Assembly (NCBI GenBank): GCA_900544235.1
Contig: UQUL01000027.1
Span: 1-28,028, forward strand
Length of the DNA: 28,028 nt
Direction of reading: 5' to 3'
From: an uncultured Collinsella sp.
GTDB lineage: Bacteria > Actinomycetota > Coriobacteriia > Coriobacteriales > Coriobacteriaceae
Part shown: in pieces, positions 15,740 through 22,325 of the stretch
Numbering within the stretch: position 1 is the stretch's first letter
How the letters are laid out: each line of letters begins with the position of its first letter
Program-made: the position numbers and the translations under genes
The notes under the pieces: generated by a model
Told to the model about the DNA's origin: nothing
Databases searched by the model: none
What the model saw: only the letters and a program-made list of their open reading frames with translations

Positions 15740-16741
15740 ATGACAAATTGCAAACGCTATAAGGTGGCCGCGATCGACCTGGGAACGGTGTCGTCGCGAC
15801 TGGTGTTGGCCCAGGTCGAGGGCGGGGCAATCGTGGAATCGTCCAAGCATACCGAGATTACCGATCTGGGTGAGGGCGTGGACGCGACGGGCCGCTTTTG
15901 CGAGGCGGCCGTTGAGCGCGTGCTCGCTGCGTGCCGCATGTTTGTGGACGAGGCTCGTGCCTTTGGGGCCGCGTGCATCTGCACCACCTGCACGAGCGCC
16001 GCGCGTGATGCGTCCAACGCAGCGCTGCTGCTGGACGGCCTGCGCGATCTGGGGCTTGAGCCACAGGTGATTCCGGGCGAGGTCGAGGCACGCCTGACGT
16101 TTTTTGGCGTGGCGCACGACTTTGCCGGCGAGCGCATCATTGTTGCCGATTCGGGCGGCGGATCCACGGAGCTCGCGACGGGCGTCTATGCGCCGGAGCG
16201 TGGCGTCTTTGCGCTAGAAGGGACGCGCTCGCTGGACATTGGCTGCCGCCGCGTGACGGAGCGGTTTTTCTCGACGCTGCCACCCGCACGCGGCGAGCTT
16301 GCTGCCGCTGCCGCGTGGGCAGGCGAGCAGTTCGCCGCCTATTTTGAAGGCCTGCCCAGCGACTTTGAGCGCGCCGAGCGTCTGGTCGCGGTGGGTGGCA
16401 CGGTGACTACGCTGGTGGCTCTGGTCCACGAGCTGGAACCGTACGATTCGAGCTTTGTTCACCTACGCGAGCTGTCGCTGGAGCAGGTCTCGGCCGCTAT
16501 CGAGCGCATGTCTGTGTTGGACGCGGAAGGCATCGCCGCGCTACCGGGTGTACAGCCCAAACGCGCGGGCGTGATCTTGGCTGGCGCCGTGGTGATCCGC
16601 GAACTCATGCGTGCCGGCGGCTACAAGACGCTCACCGTAAGCGAGAACAGCCTGCTCGCCGGTATGGCCGCCACCATCAACGAGACCCTCGACGGCGCGA
16701 CCCCCACCATCGGCTGGACCCCCAGCCTCAGCGCCCTCTAA
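15740..16741 (+). CDS. Ppx/GppA family exopolyphosphatase
   Basis: 333 residues with a strong GGAGGGGAG site at 15725-15733. ASKHA-fold motifs are visible: phosphate-1 AAIDLGTVSSRLVLA (10-24), phosphate-2 VADSGGGSTELATG near 135-148, and VAVGGTVTTLVAL near 213-225. The length fits the short actinobacterial form without the C-terminal HD-like domains. Family members hydrolyse polyphosphate and/or convert pppGpp to ppGpp; the actual substrate cannot be told. It follows the septum gene after 20 bases and is probably co-transcribed with it. A palindromic repeat (16747-16816) follows and may serve as its transcript end. Confidence 0.9.
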   Translation: MTNCKRYKVAAIDLGTVSSRLVLAQVEGGAIVESSKHTEITDLGEGVDATGRFCEAAVERVLAACRMFVDEARAFGAACICTTCTSAARDASNAALLLDGLRDLGLEPQVIPGEVEARLTFFGVAHDFAGERIIVADSGGGSTELATGVYAPERGVFALEGTRSLDIGCRRVTERFFSTLPPARGELAAAAAWAGEQFAAYFEGLPSDFERAERLVAVGGTVTTLVALVHELEPYDSSFVHLRELSLEQVSAAIERMSVLDAEGIAALPGVQPKRAGVILAGAVVIRELMRAGGYKTLTVSENSLLAGMAATINETLDGATPTIGWTPSLSAL

Positions 16742-16746
16742 ATAAT

Positions 16747-16816
16747 AAGTTGCGGTGAAATACGGACTAAAATCGCCCTTTCGGGCACCAAACAGTCCCT
16801 ATTCCACCGCAACTCA
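16747..16816. repeat. 70-bp palindromic repeat, copy 2
   Basis: Left arm AAGTTGCGGTGAAATACGGACT, of which the first 20 bases are AAGTTGCGGTGAAATACGGA; the right arm ends TCCACCGCAACTCA. The centre carries a further small hairpin GCCC-TTTC-GGGC. It lies between the convergent ends of the Ppx/GppA gene and the ATPase gene. Confidence 0.85.
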
Positions 16817-16819
16817 ACA

Positions 16820-16856
16820 GCCGGCACCTGGGGACAGTCCTTGCGGGGCGTCCCCA
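16820..16856. repeat. GGGGAC/GTCCCC element
   Basis: GCCGGCACCTGGGGACAGTC continues to 16842. TGGGGAC (16829-16835) pairs with GTCCCCA (16850-16856) around a 14-base loop. The 23-base stretch 16820-16842 is the reverse complement of a motif seen twice at 25648-25697. Confidence 0.6.
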
Positions 16857-16862
16857 CAGCGC

Positions 16863-18164
16863 CTATGCCAGCTTGTCGATCTGCCCAATCTCCCAAAGCG
16901 GAATATTGATGAGCATGCCCTCGTCTCTATATGCCGCCAGGGAGCTCCTCACGCAACGCTCGAGTTTGAATTTTTCGCAGGCTACTTTCAGACTCTTCGC
17001 TTTAAGGTTCTCTGCCGCCTTGACCTCAAGCGGAAGCACGGTTCCCGCATGGTCGATGGCAAAGTCGGTTTCGGCATTGCCGGAGGTAGAGGACCAATAC
17101 GCGGGAGTTTTGTCCTGGAGCAAAAGCTCCTGCGCGACGTATTGTTCGGTCAGCGAACCTTTGAACTCGGTAAAAACAGCGGATCCGTTAAGAACGATGG
17201 CCGGAGAGAGACCGGAGAGCGCTCCGAGGATGCCGGTGTCGATGCAGAACAGTTTGAAGCCCGAGAGGTCTTCGTAGCTCGAGAGCGGCGCCTTTAGAGC
17301 GGAAACACGTGGCACCTTATGAACGATTCCGTAGTCCGTGAGCCACTGGAGGCTTTCCTCGAAATCGCGTGCGCGCGCTCCGGGGCGAAGGGCGCCATAG
17401 ACAAACTTCTTGTTCTCCTTTGCAAGCTGGCCGGGAAGGGATTTCCAAACCAACCTCATGCGCTCGACGATGCGGGCGGGTGCATGTTTGCCAAAATCGG
17501 ATTCGTAAGCCTCGATGATTTGCTGCTGAAGCCTTCGGGCTTCGATGAAGTCGCGTGTCTCGGCGAAAGCGGAGACAACTTCGGGCATACCGCCGACAAC
17601 AAGGTATTCCTTGAGCAAGTGCTCGAGCTTTTCGGTAACGTTTGCTAGAAGGTTCATGTCTGCGGCAAGGATGGCGTCGGCGAGCGGGTTGCCGTCGACG
17701 GCACGAACGAACTCAGCAAACCCCATGGGACGCATGGTGAGCTGGTCGATTTTGCCGACGGGAAATGACTCGTGTTCGCGTCGGAGCGCGAGGCCCATAT
17801 AGGAACCGGCTGCTACGATGTGGTATTCGGGTGCAAGCTCGTTAAAGTACTTGAGCGAGGTGATCCCGCGTGGCGCCTCTTGGATCTCGTCGAAGATGAT
17901 GAGCGTGTCTTCCGGCGTTACGGTTTGGCCACGTAGGAGTTCTATCTGGGAGATGATGCGCTTGGGGTCGAGGTTCCCATCGAACAGCGAGCGTGTGCTC
18001 GGCTCGAGCATAAAGTCAAAACGAATGACGTTTCGATACTGCTGGCTTGCGAATTCGTTAAGAAGCCAAGTCTTTCCTGTCTGGCGGGCTCCCTTAAGCA
18101 AGAGAGGTTTGCGATTCGCCCTTGATTTCCAAGCGATAAGTTCACTCATAAGCTGTCGCTGCAT
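16863..18164 (-). CDS. AAA ATPase with C-terminal DUF4143 nuclease-like domain
   Basis: 433 residues from the ATG at 18162-18164, with GGGAGG six bases upstream on this strand; a TTG four codons earlier is inside the ribosome site. Walker A is GARQTGKT (25-32) and Walker B LIIFDEIQEAP (88-98), followed by a sensor-like VAAGSYMG (117-124). The C-terminal part has ETDFAIDHAGTVLPLEVKAA, the D-x(n)-ExK pattern seen in the PD-(D/E)xK-like fold of DUF4143 ATPases. Function of this family is unknown; it is scattered in genomes and often multi-copy. GC content looks lower than in the flanking genes, and the gene lies between two copies of a 70-bp palindrome, which suggests horizontal acquisition. An operator-like tandem repeat lies just upstream. 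Confidence 0.88.
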   Translation of the reverse strand: MQRQLMSELIAWKSRANRKPLLLKGARQTGKTWLLNEFASQQYRNVIRFDFMLEPSTRSLFDGNLDPKRIISQIELLRGQTVTPEDTLIIFDEIQEAPRGITSLKYFNELAPEYHIVAAGSYMGLALRREHESFPVGKIDQLTMRPMGFAEFVRAVDGNPLADAILAADMNLLANVTEKLEHLLKEYLVVGGMPEVVSAFAETRDFIEARRLQQQIIEAYESDFGKHAPARIVERMRLVWKSLPGQLAKENKKFVYGALRPGARARDFEESLQWLTDYGIVHKVPRVSALKAPLSSYEDLSGFKLFCIDTGILGALSGLSPAIVLNGSAVFTEFKGSLTEQYVAQELLLQDKTPAYWSSTSGNAETDFAIDHAGTVLPLEVKAAENLKAKSLKVACEKFKLERCVRSSLAAYRDEGMLINIPLWEIGQIDKLA

Positions 18165-18187
18165 ATTGCCTCCCAACCCTCTCGGCT

Positions 18188-18193
18188 AGTATA
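18188..18193 (-). promoter_or_regulatory. -10 box of the ATPase promoter
   Basis: TATACT on the minus strand, 23 bases before the ATG. The expected -35 position (18211-18216) falls inside the first 33-bp repeat and reads CGATGG, a poor -35, which suggests that a bound activator or repressor sets its use. Confidence 0.55.
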
Positions 18194-18210
18194 AGGCCAT
18201 TTGGTCGTTT

Positions 18211-18303
18211 CCATCGGAAAATGTGCGAGACAACCACGTTTTTCCATCGGAAAATGTGCGAGACAGCCACGTTTTTCCATCGGAAAATGTGTAAATACCA
18301 ACC
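18211..18303. repeat. 33-bp tandem repeat array (2.5 units) upstream of the ATPase
   Basis: Units start at 18211, 18244 and 18277. Units 1 and 2 are 33 bases long and differ at one base; unit 3 breaks off after CCATCGGAAAATGTG. Each unit contains the small palindrome TTTCCATCGGAAA (TTTCC-N3-GGAAA). The spacing of exactly 33 bp is about three helical turns, so all three sites would face the same side of the DNA. Confidence 0.85.
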
Positions 18304-18304
18304 T

Positions 18305-18374
18305 AAGTTGCGGTGGAATAGTTCCTAAATGGGCTGATAAACTGCCAAAACAGGAACTATTCCACCGCAACTTA
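18305..18374. repeat. 70-bp palindromic repeat, copy 3
   Basis: Left arm begins AAGTTGCGGTGGAATAGTTC; the right arm is its perfect complement over 22 bases, ending CCGCAACTTA. Same orientation as copies 1 and 2, judged by AAACAG just before the right arm of each. Confidence 0.88.
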
Positions 18375-18380
18375 GAGCCC

Positions 18381-18459
18381 CGCCGGCGTGTAAAAGAAAC
18401 GAGCCCGCATCCCTTGGGGACACGGGCTCGAAAGCTCCATATGGTAGGGGCGGTGGGAC
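18381..18459 (-). pseudogene. Duplicated tRNA-Leu 3' end plus terminator (copy A)
   Basis: This stretch repeats 18544-18622 (offset 163 bases) with few changes. It contains the terminator hairpin CGAGCCCG (18400-18407) / CGGGCTCG (18423-18430) with minus-strand T-run, and the last part of a tRNA including CCA and the CGCCCCT acceptor arm (18442-18459). Identity stops inside the T arm, so no complete tRNA can form. Confidence 0.75.
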
Positions 18460-18548
18460 GTCCGCGCATTTGCTGCGCAAATACGCACCGGCTTCGGACG
18501 CTGCGCGTCCGCTTAACGCTCGCCCCCTCGCGGGTTCGAGTCCCACCG
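18451..18548. repeat. Segment bounded by CGGTGGGAC inverted repeats
   Basis: CGGTGGGAC at 18451-18459 and GTCCCACCG at 18540-18548 enclose a GC-rich, hairpin-rich core (for example GGACGC-TGC-GCGTCC at 18496-18510). The right end reads GGGTTCGAGTCCCACC, a T arm in the opposite orientation to the intact tRNA, so the core appears inverted relative to its neighbours. Confidence 0.6.
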
Positions 18549-18553
18549 GCATC

Positions 18554-18593
18554 TAAAAGAAGCGAGCCCGCATCCCTGAGGAACACGGGCTCG
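18554..18593 (-). terminator. Intrinsic terminator of tRNA-Leu
   Basis: On the minus strand CGAGCCCG (18586-18593) pairs with CGGGCTCG (18563-18570), then CTTCTTTTA. It lies just after the tRNA 3' end. Confidence 0.8.
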
Positions 18594-18604
18594 AAAGCTC
18601 CATA

Positions 18605-18689
18605 TGGTAGGGGCGGTGGGACTCGAACCCACAATCCTTGCGGCGAGAGATTTTAAGTCTCCTGCGTATGCCAATTCCGCCACGCCCCC
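18605..18689 (-). tRNA. tRNA-Leu (anticodon UAA)
   Basis: 85 bases including an encoded CCA (18605-18607). The acceptor stem is GGGGGCG/CGCCCCT with a G-U first pair. The anticodon stem GGAGA/TCTCT closes the loop CTTAAAA with anticodon TAA, a long class II variable arm follows, and the T arm is GTGGG-TTCGAGT-CCCAC. The anticodon and variable arm identify leucine. It lies downstream of, and in the same direction as, the helical-repeat gene, with a separate candidate promoter between them. Confidence 0.96.
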
Positions 18690-18700
18690 GTGAGACTAGA

Positions 18701-18708
18701 AGTCTAGC
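18701..18708 (-). promoter_or_regulatory. Candidate promoter of tRNA-Leu
   Basis: TAGACT (18701-18706), preceded on this strand by GC, forms a weak -10 about 12 bases before the tRNA 5' end, overlapping a small palindrome AGACT-AGA-AGTCT. No clear -35. Confidence 0.3.
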
Positions 18709-18720
18709 ACAAGCCGTCCG

Positions 18721-19344
18721 TTACGCGTTGACGGCCATCGAGTGTTGGCCCGACTTCTCCAGGAACTCCTGGAACTTGGCTTCGTCGCCCTTGTTCTGGT
18801 ACTGCAGGGCTAGCAGGTACTCCAAGCGGCAGCGCTTGACCGGGTCGTCGCCGACATCCTCGAGCATGCGCTCCAGCTCGGGAATGTCGTTGTGGCGCTT
18901 GAGGATCATCGTGTCGTACATCAGCTGACACTCGTGCGCAACTGCCTCGGCCTGACCGCCCTCAAAGCCCTTGATCTCGTGCAACAGCTCTTTGGACTTT
19001 TTGCGGTCCTCCTGGCCAACATAGTAGTTAAAGGCCTTAATCACCAAGTCGACGCGCTGCATCTTGGGGAGGTTGAGTCCCAGCAGTAGGTCGAACATCT
19101 CGCTGGCGCGCTCGTGGTCCTCGCGCAGCAGATAGGAGTTCAGACGCAGGTAGTCGCGGTTGTAGCGCGGGTACAGCATGCTGGTGAGTTTGCCGTCGAG
19201 CAAACGATCGAACTCGTCCCACTGCTTGGCAGCCATAAGCTGCTGCAGGCGCTTAAACGTGGTGCGTTTTTTGACGCTAAAGAACACCGACACGGCGATG
19301 CAGATGATAACGACGGCGGTCCAGAGTGTGCGGGAATCGGGCAT
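18721..19344 (-). CDS. Membrane-anchored helical-repeat (TPR-like) protein of unknown function
   Basis: 207 residues. One N-terminal membrane helix (about 8-24, WTAVVIICIAVSVFFSV) is followed by basic residues (KKRTTFKR), so the rest probably stays in the cytoplasm. The remainder is helical and charged. It shows TPR-like spacing such as AAKQWDEFDRLLDG, REDHERASEMFDLLLG and ALQYQNKGDEAKFQEFLEKSG. AAGGA precedes the ATG and a TATAAT -10 lies about 55 bases upstream. No family could be named with certainty; TPR scaffold proteins bind partners rather than catalyse. It is divergent from the EIIB gene, and tRNA-Leu follows downstream. Confidence 0.75.
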   Translation of the reverse strand: MPDSRTLWTAVVIICIAVSVFFSVKKRTTFKRLQQLMAAKQWDEFDRLLDGKLTSMLYPRYNRDYLRLNSYLLREDHERASEMFDLLLGLNLPKMQRVDLVIKAFNYYVGQEDRKKSKELLHEIKGFEGGQAEAVAHECQLMYDTMILKRHNDIPELERMLEDVGDDPVKRCRLEYLLALQYQNKGDEAKFQEFLEKSGQHSMAVNA

Positions 19345-19399
19345 ATTAGGGTCCTTAGTCGCTCATAAAGCGAGCGGTATGACAACACGTACTAGATGT

Positions 19400-19405
19400 A
19401 TTATA
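19400..19405 (-). promoter_or_regulatory. -10 box for the helical-repeat gene
   Basis: Perfect TATAAT on the minus strand, 55 bases before the ATG. The -35 position 17 bases further (19423-19428) reads TGCCAG, a weak match. Confidence 0.55.
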
Positions 19406-19507
19406 CGCAGCGCGCAAGCAAACTGGCATAAAAGCTCATCGAGGCCGAGTGCCATCGCTCGCTGCGGTACACTTACCTAAAGTAAACCATGAAGGGAGAC
19501 ATTACCT

Positions 19508-19795
19508 ATGAAGAAGATCGTTTTGGCTTGCGGTGCTGGCGCTGCTACTTCCACGCTCGTTGCCCAGAAGGTCGCTACTCTGCTCGACGCCAACGGTTAT
19601 GCCGACAAGTACGAGATCGTGCAGTGCGCCATCTCCGAGGCCAAGGATTACTGCGACGAGGGCGCTGACCTGCTGATCGCCACCACCGTTGCCCCCGAGG
19701 GCCTCACCTGCCCGTACGTGAGCGGCGTGCCCTTCATGACCGGCATGAACCGCGTCGCTGCCGAGAAGGCCGTTCTCGACGTCATGGCTCAGTAG
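19508..19795 (+). CDS. PTS EIIB component, galactitol-type (orphan)
   Basis: 95 residues, the full length of a single-domain EIIB of the galactitol (GatB) family. The phosphorylated cysteine is Cys8 in LACGAGAATSTLVAQKV, followed by the P-loop-like turn; DLLIATTVAPEG and PYVSGVPFMTG are family blocks. AGGGAG at 19494-19499 precedes the ATG. EIIB takes phosphate from EIIA and gives it to sugar passing through EIIC, but no EIIA or EIIC gene is in this window. It is followed after 11 bases by a VOC protein. It could serve a distant permease or act as a phosphorylation sensor. Confidence 0.88.
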   Translation: MKKIVLACGAGAATSTLVAQKVATLLDANGYADKYEIVQCAISEAKDYCDEGADLLIATTVAPEGLTCPYVSGVPFMTGMNRVAAEKAVLDVMAQ

Positions 19796-19806
19796 GCGCT
19801 GACTGC

Positions 19807-20181
19807 ATGAGTGAACAGAACGCCAATCCGGTAGAGCTCTTTGGTATGCGCGTTGCCCATGTGGGCGTTAACGCCACCGACCCGGCAGACGCCCTGGAGA
19901 TCGCGGAGCTGTTCTCGACGATGATGGGCCTGCCCGTTATCGAGACCCCGGTTTCGTACTTTAACGATTCGCTGGTCGAGGTCATGAAGCAGAACGGTCG
20001 TGGCACCAAGGGCCACATTGGCTTTGCCGTCAACGACATCGATGCGGCCGAGAAGTGGTTTGCCGAGCGCGGGCTCGAGGTCAACGAAGAGTCGCGCGCG
20101 CTGCTGCCCGACGGCGGCACCAAGCTCGTGTACTTTAAGCGCGAGTTCGCCGGCTTCGCCGTGCATCTGTGCCGCGAGTAG
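19807..20181 (+). CDS. VOC-fold protein resembling the KDPG-aldolase-linked glyoxalase domain
   Basis: 124 residues, one vicinal-oxygen-chelate unit pair. The sequence MRVAHVGVNATDPADALEIAELF (14-36), VEVMKQNGRGTKGHIGFAVNDI (57-78) and GGFAVHL-like FAGFAVHLCRE at the end resemble the VOC domain fused behind KHG/KDPG aldolase in some bacteria. Candidate metal residues are His18, Glu58, His70 and His121. Here it is free-standing, 11 bases after the EIIB gene, with no good ribosome site, so it is probably translationally coupled to it. Substrate is unknown. A bidirectional terminator follows. Confidence 0.8.
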   Translation: MSEQNANPVELFGMRVAHVGVNATDPADALEIAELFSTMMGLPVIETPVSYFNDSLVEVMKQNGRGTKGHIGFAVNDIDAAEKWFAERGLEVNEESRALLPDGGTKLVYFKREFAGFAVHLCRE

Positions 20182-20206
20182 CGCACAAGCTGCCATAGCT
20201 AACAAA

Positions 20207-20238
20207 AAAGGGATAGGGCCGCGTGGCCCTATCCCTTT
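20207..20238. terminator. Bidirectional intrinsic terminator
   Basis: AAAGGGATAGGGCC (20207-20220) pairs perfectly with GGCCCTATCCCTTT (20225-20238) around GCGT. T-rich tails occur on both strands. It lies between the convergent VOC and histidine kinase genes. Confidence 0.92.
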
Positions 20239-20257
20239 ATTTATGCCGAGGGGCTTC

Positions 20258-21553
20258 CTACCGCGGCAGGCGAATCGTAAAGCGGCTGCCGACGCCCTCG
20301 ACCGAGGTCACACCGATGACGCCGCCGTGGCTGTCAACGATCCACTTGGCGATAGCGAGCCCCAGGCCCGAACCCTGTGCGCCGGCATCGCGCGCGTTGT
20401 CGGCTCGGTAGAACCGCTCGAACGCGTGAGCTGCGGATTCCTGGTTCATGCCGATCCCTTCGTCCTCAACGCTTATGTCGATCGTGCCCGCGCCCGCATC
20501 CGACGCTACGCCAAACGAGATGGGCGTGCCCGCGTCCGAATACTTGGCGGCGTTTTGCACGATCACGCGAAGAGCCTGCTTCACGAGCGCCACGTCAACG
20601 GGCGCGTCGCAGCGTGGGTCGCTGACAAGCGCAGCGTCAAAGGCCAGCCGATACGTGTGCTCGGTATCGATCATCTGCGATTCCTCGCATACCTCGCCGA
20701 CCAGTGCGGCCAGGTTGGTATTCGCGCGCCGCAGGACCGTGCGCCCGGCATCGCCGCGCGCCAAAAACAGCAGCTGCTCCACGAGCTCTTGCATGTGCTC
20801 GCTTTCGGCCTTGAGCGAGGCGATAGACTCCGCCAGCACGTCCGGGTCGTCTTTGCCCCAGCGGTCGAGCATGTTTACGTAGCCCTGAATCACCGCGATG
20901 GGCGTGCGCAGCTCGTGGCTCGCATCGTTGACAAAGCGCATCTGCTGCAGCTTGGCCTCTTGCATCTGGCGCAGTAGGCGGTTGAGTGCGACCTCGATGC
21001 TCGCCAGGTCGGCGTCGCCGGTGGTGACGCTCGGCGAGTCGACGCTTGCGCGCGTGATGGCCTGCTCCAGTGTTTCCATTTTGCCGCCGGAGAGCTGCAT
21101 GCGACCGAGTTCGTCCACGCGCAGGGCCAGATCGTTGAGCGGCGCCATGGTGCGGCGCACGCGGCGGGCGCCGCCGAGCATGTTGAGCACGCTGATGACC
21201 TGCCAACCCACAACGACAAGGTAGAGAGGCCATAGCGTGACGAGGTCCTGCGCGAGGGGGAAGGTCTTGGTGGTGCGCGCAAGCTCGACGGTATAGGTGA
21301 GCGTTGTCGGGTCCCAGCCGCGCGCGGGCGTCAGCGACATGCCGTGAACGGTGGCACCGGGGATCCATCCTGCGGTAAACGTGTCGTCGGGCAGTGTCTG
21401 GTTGTATCCATAGACGAGGATCGCCGCCGCAATCACTACCAGCAACAGATCGAGCCAGATGTAGCTCATCAGACGGCGCCACATATAGCTCCAGTTGATG
21501 GCGCGGGCGATGGAGGTGACGCGCTTGGCCTCGGCGTTACGCACGGCAGACAT
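20258..21553 (-). CDS. Two-component sensor histidine kinase
   Basis: 431 residues from the ATG at 21551-21553, which overlaps the response regulator by 17 bases and follows GGGGTGGG. The open frame continues upstream, but only as an antisense-like reading of the regulator. Membrane helices lie at about 29-50 and 104-127, flanking a short external domain (51-103) that has no known ligand-binding fold. A HAMP-like linker follows. The HisKA H box is FVNDASHELRTPIAVIQGY with His213. The ATPase has N box QNAAKYS (Asn334), DEGIGM (364-369), FERFYRAD and GSGLGLAIAKWIV (394-406). It is an orthodox OmpR-partner kinase, translationally coupled to its regulator. The signal is unknown. Confidence 0.92.
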   Translation of the reverse strand: MSAVRNAEAKRVTSIARAINWSYMWRRLMSYIWLDLLLVVIAAAILVYGYNQTLPDDTFTAGWIPGATVHGMSLTPARGWDPTTLTYTVELARTTKTFPLAQDLVTLWPLYLVVVGWQVISVLNMLGGARRVRRTMAPLNDLALRVDELGRMQLSGGKMETLEQAITRASVDSPSVTTGDADLASIEVALNRLLRQMQEAKLQQMRFVNDASHELRTPIAVIQGYVNMLDRWGKDDPDVLAESIASLKAESEHMQELVEQLLFLARGDAGRTVLRRANTNLAALVGEVCEESQMIDTEHTYRLAFDAALVSDPRCDAPVDVALVKQALRVIVQNAAKYSDAGTPISFGVASDAGAGTIDISVEDEGIGMNQESAAHAFERFYRADNARDAGAQGSGLGLAIAKWIVDSHGGVIGVTSVEGVGSRFTIRLPR

Positions 21554-22307
21554 AGCCCACCCCGCGCACGGTCTGGATGATGCGGGCGCTGCCGGCGTCC
21601 TCGATCTTGGCACGCAGGTGCGCGATGTGTACGTCGACGTTGTTGGTGTCGCCCACGTATTCGTAGCCCAGCGCTTCGTGCGCGATGCGCTCGCGCGTGA
21701 GCACGGTGCCGGCGTGCGCCATAAGCAGGGCGAGAACGTCGAACTCGCGGGCCGTGAGCGCGATGGGCGAGCCGCCGACCGTGACTTCGCGGCGGTCGGG
21801 GTCGAGCACGACTGAGTCCACAGTGAGCGTGGCGGGGGAGAGCGAGGCGGAAGCCTGGGTTGAGTCGCTGACCGGGGGTACCGCAGCGGCACCCGTAGCG
21901 CCCTCCCCGGCCCCAACGTCGCCAACGCCCGAAGCCGCCCGCACGGCCTCCGAGCGCTTCAGCGCAACGCGGATCCGTGCGAACAGCTCCTCAATGGCAA
22001 ACGGCTTGGTTAGGTAATCGTCAGCGCCGGCGTCGAGCCCGGCCACCTTATCCATCACGGCATCGCGCGCGGTGACCATGATCACCGGCACATCCTTGTG
22101 CTTGCGCACGCGCCGCAGCACCTCCATGCCGTTGAGCTGCGGCAGCAGCACGTCGAGCAGAATCAGATCGTAGTCGCGTTCCAGCGCCAGGTCTACGGCG
22201 GTGCGGCCGTCGGCGGCGTGCTCCACCTGGTAGCCCTCGTGCTCCAGCTCGAGCGTCACAAAGCGGGCGATTTTCTCCTCGTCCTCTACGATCAGGATTC
22301 GTGCCAT
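21537..22307 (-). CDS. OmpR/PhoB-family response regulator
   Basis: 256 residues, about 25 more than usual. The receiver domain (1-118) has the acidic pocket EDEE near residue 8, phospho-acceptor Asp52 (LILLDVLLP), Thr79 (VTARD) and Lys101 (LTKPF). The winged-helix DNA-binding domain is at about 160-256, with LTAREFDVLALLMAHAG and VDVHIAHLRAKIEDAG, ending TVRGVGYVCRA. A linker rich in Ala, Gly, Val and Ser (about 119-158) is unusually long. It lies 18 bases after the DUF4342 gene and overlaps the kinase gene, so the three form one operon. Confidence 0.93.
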   Translation of the reverse strand: MARILIVEDEEKIARFVTLELEHEGYQVEHAADGRTAVDLALERDYDLILLDVLLPQLNGMEVLRRVRKHKDVPVIMVTARDAVMDKVAGLDAGADDYLTKPFAIEELFARIRVALKRSEAVRAASGVGDVGAGEGATGAAAVPPVSDSTQASASLSPATLTVDSVVLDPDRREVTVGGSPIALTAREFDVLALLMAHAGTVLTRERIAHEALGYEYVGDTNNVDVHIAHLRAKIEDAGSARIIQTVRGVGYVCRA

Positions 22308-22325
22308 ACGTGCCCCCGTCTGCGA

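Noticed and set aside
18211..18303. Possible CRISPR array
   Set aside because: The 33-bp units abut with no unique spacers, there are only 2.5 units and no cas genes are present.
18146..18634. Open frames across the repeat and tRNA region
   Set aside because: They translate the 33-bp repeats, the 70-bp palindrome and the tRNA terminators into repetitive peptides; no protein family fits.
21554..21925. N-terminal extension of the histidine kinase frame
   Set aside because: It lies wholly within the response regulator gene, is Arg/Pro-rich and has no domain; the ATG at 21553 fits the family.
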